This document shows positions 62,141-64,000 of a DNA stretch of 64,000 nucleotides, in pieces. Each line of letters begins with the position of its first letter. Positions within the stretch are counted from its first letter, which is position 1. This stretch comes from SKPS01 sp964469215 (GTDB lineage Bacteria > Bacteroidota > Bacteroidia > Bacteroidales > SKPS01). Both the position numbers and the translations under genes were made by a program. The DNA is taken from positions 1-64,000 of the forward strand of contig CAYXYB010000014.1 of the NCBI GenBank assembly GCA_964469215.1, given 5' to 3'. The notes below the pieces were generated by a model. It saw only the letters and a list, made by a program, of their open reading frames with translations, made no database searches and was not told the DNA's origin.

Positions 62141-64000
62141 TCAGCCGCTTATCTTTTCGCTCAATAAAAGCCACCGTTCGCTCATCTCATCAATCTTGTC
62201 AATGATTTCACCAATCTCTTCAGACCACCTTTGAAGCTGAATATGGTCAGCATTTGTGGTCTGAAGCATCTCCTCAAGCTCCCTTTTCCTGCCTTCGAGC
62301 CTGTCAATCTCTTCTGTAAGGGTTTCATATTCGCGCAACTCTTTCCATGTGGGTTTCGATCGATCCACACTCCGGGTTTTTATTGAAGGATCTTCGATGC
62401 TTACTTTCCGGGGCTGTGTTTTTCTTTTAATAAGATCTCTCTTTCTCCTGTAATCCGTATAGTTGCCATAATGATCTTTTATTGCTCCGCCTCCTTCGAA
62501 AATAAAAAGATGATCAGCAATCTTGTCAAGAAAAAACCTGTCGTGCGAAGCGACCAGAAGACAACCTTTATATTGTTCGAGAAAAGCTTCCAGTGACTGC
62601 AAAGTCTGTATATCCAAATCATTGGTAGGCTCATCGAGCATAAGGAAATTTGGCTGCTCCATCAGGGTCATCAGAAGATGAAGCTTACGACGTTCACCAC
62701 CACTCAGATATTGAACATAATTATACTGAATATCATGTGCTATTCCGAACATCGACAGAAAACGGGATGCCGATATTGTATGCTTATCGTCAATATATAC
62801 CTCTTCAGCAACATCCCTGACAATATCAATAACACGCCTGTTGTCATCCATGGTTATTCCCTGCTGGGTAAAACAAGCCATCTTCACAGTCTGGCCTGTG
62901 ACAACTCTTCCCTTTTCAGGTTTTATAATCCCTAATACGAGTTCCAGGAAGGTTGACTTGCCGATTCCGTTTTTACCTACCAATCCGATCTTCTCACCCT
63001 TCTTGAAAGTATATGAGAAATCCTCAATAATTTTTAGATTATCAAAGCTCTTACTGAGATTATTAATTTCCAGTATTTTGTTTCCAAGCCGATCCATCTT
63101 TACAAAAAATTCCTGCTTTACAGTTTTACCGGAACTCCTGACTCTATCCTCAATCCGGTCAAAATTCTCAACCCTTGCCTTTGACTTGTGAGTTCGTGCT
63201 TTCGGCATCCTCCTGATCCACTGCAATTCTTTTAAAAATAGTGCCTTCTGTTTGGCAGCTGTAACTGATTCAACCTGTTCACGTTCGCTTTTCTTCTCAA
63301 GATAATACCGGTAGTCACCTCTGTACTGATAAATATTGCCTCTTTCAATCTCAATTATGAAGTCACATACCTGATCAAGAAAATATCTGTCGTGAGTAAC
63401 AAGCAGAAGGGTAAGTTGCGTCCGCTCCAAAAACTCCTCCATCCATTCAATGGTATCTATATCAAGGTGATTGGTTGGTTCATCAAGTATCAACAGATCA
63501 GCCTCTTCAACCAACACACGGGCAAGTGCCACTTTCTTTTTCTGCCCTCCAGACAATATCCCGCATCTCTGGTCAAAGTCATGTATATCAAGTTTACCCA
63601 GAACCTCTTTCACCCTGGACTCGAACTGCCATGCATCGAGTTCACTGATGCGTGCACTAAGTCTGTCGAACATATCTCTCTGACCTGGTGTCCATTTACC
63701 GGAAGGAATTGCCACAAGCTGCTCATACTCCTTGATAAGGCTTGCCTGTTCTGTGTCGGCACCCAGAACTGTATCTATTACCTTCTGGTCAGGATCCAGT
63801 TCAGGATCCTGGGAAAGATAAAGCATCCTTACCCCTTTCCGTATCACCACCTGCCCTGTATCGGGAATCGCTCTGCGTGCAATAATATCAAGCAGGGTCG
63901 ATTTTCCTGTACCGTTCCTAGCAATCAACCCTGCCTTCTGGCCACGCTCCAGACCGAAAGTGATGTTCTCGAACAACACTTTATCCCCGAAGCTCTTTGA
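62141..64000 (-). CDS. ABC-F family ATPase, Uup-like (5' end beyond window)
   Basis: The reading frame continues past the window edge at 64000 (SKSFGDKVLFENITFG), so the first roughly 10 residues are missing. Two ABC domains are seen: Walker A ARNGTGKST with signature LSGGQKKKVALARVL, and GKNGIGKST with LSGGERRKLHLL. Both have DEPTNxLD Walker B. A linker with basic residues (RRMPKARTHKSKARVENF) lies between them. The C-terminal 80 residues are a coiled coil (TLTEEIDRLEGRKRELEEM), as in Uup. ABC-F proteins work on ribosomes or DNA-related tasks; the coiled coil supports Uup over EttA/resistance types. Specific role unproven. Confidence 0.9.
   Translation of the reverse strand, partial: SKSFGDKVLFENITFGLERGQKAGLIARNGTGKSTLLDIIARRAIPDTGQVVIRKGVRMLYLSQDPELDPDQKVIDTVLGADTEQASLIKEYEQLVAIPSGKWTPGQRDMFDRLSARISELDAWQFESRVKEVLGKLDIHDFDQRCGILSGGQKKKVALARVLVEEADLLILDEPTNHLDIDTIEWMEEFLERTQLTLLLVTHDRYFLDQVCDFIIEIERGNIYQYRGDYRYYLEKKSEREQVESVTAAKQKALFLKELQWIRRMPKARTHKSKARVENFDRIEDRVRSSGKTVKQEFFVKMDRLGNKILEINNLSKSFDNLKIIEDFSYTFKKGEKIGLVGKNGIGKSTFLELVLGIIKPEKGRVVTGQTVKMACFTQQGITMDDNRRVIDIVRDVAEEVYIDDKHTISASRFLSMFGIAHDIQYNYVQYLSGGERRKLHLLMTLMEQPNFLMLDEPTNDLDIQTLQSLEAFLEQYKGCLLVASHDRFFLDKIADHLFIFEGGGAIKDHYGNYTDYRRKRDLIKRKTQPRKVSIEDPSIKTRSVDRSKPTWKELREYETLTEEIDRLEGRKRELEEMLQTTNADHIQLQRWSEEIGEIIDKIDEMSERWLLLSEKISG

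Noticed and set aside
63392..64000. A plus-strand open frame running to the window end
   Set aside because: It is fully antisense to the well-supported ABC-F gene and has no family features.

Overview
The window looks like chromosomal DNA of a member of the Bacteroidota, most likely an anaerobic Bacteroidales-type lineage. The sequence-level evidence is: several proteins with C-terminal type IX secretion (T9SS) sorting domains or CHU_C-type gliding-associated domains; a gldF-gldG pair; a short Bacteroidota-type primary sigma factor; repeated TAnnTTTG minus-7 promoter motifs; few recognisable Shine-Dalgarno sites; transketolase split into two subunits; and mqnA of the futalosine menaquinone route. 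Genus and habitat cannot be read from this window.

Layout. Positions 1-98 are a 14-copy 7-bp tandem array. A single giant gene (533-15457, 4974 aa) follows. It encodes a secreted adhesin-like protein with a GEVED-like domain, FN3 domains, three duplicated beta-helix plus CARDB-like modules, a discoidin-like domain, about 22 copies of a roughly 75-aa two-cysteine repeat, and a T9SS tail. It ends at a strong terminator. From about 15.5 to 19.7 kb lies a gene-poor, remnant-rich region. Two decayed pieces of one group II intron reverse transcriptase flank a two-FISUMP-domain surface protein gene on the minus strand.

From 20 to 27.8 kb is a plus-strand block: both transketolase subunits with a von Willebrand A protein gene between them, an ECF sigma factor with a membrane-anchored CHU_C protein that resembles an anti-sigma factor at its N-terminus, pnuC with a NadR-type kinase (NAD salvage), and a T9SS cargo protein. 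From 27.8 to 38.2 kb are mostly minus-strand core genes: mtnP, rpoD, pnp, rpsO, two glycosyltransferases, a selenium cassette (selD, DUF3343, yedF) and mqnA, with an orphan ftsE-like gene on the plus strand.

From 38.3 to 42.9 kb is a tight operon: purB, an MsbA-like exporter, a family 2 glycosyltransferase and an RseC-like protein. A ferritin-like protein gene follows. From 43.6 to 51.6 kb a minus-strand trio encodes a TPR protein, an outer-membrane barrel and an AddA-like helicase-nuclease. The RNase P RNA gene and another T9SS cargo gene come next.

From 53.4 kb to the end are rpe, phoH-purC, a SAM hydrolase (DUF62), gldF-gldG-DUF4340, dnaN and a truncated ABC-F (Uup-like) gene. Overall the region is an ordinary housekeeping backbone carrying a very large T9SS-type surface protein and an eroded mobile-element locus. 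I found no CRISPR array, tRNA, rRNA, prophage or intact transposon. The observations most worth following up are the giant adhesin, the reverse transcriptase split around the FISUMP gene, the sigma/CHU_C pair and the transketolase/VWA arrangement.
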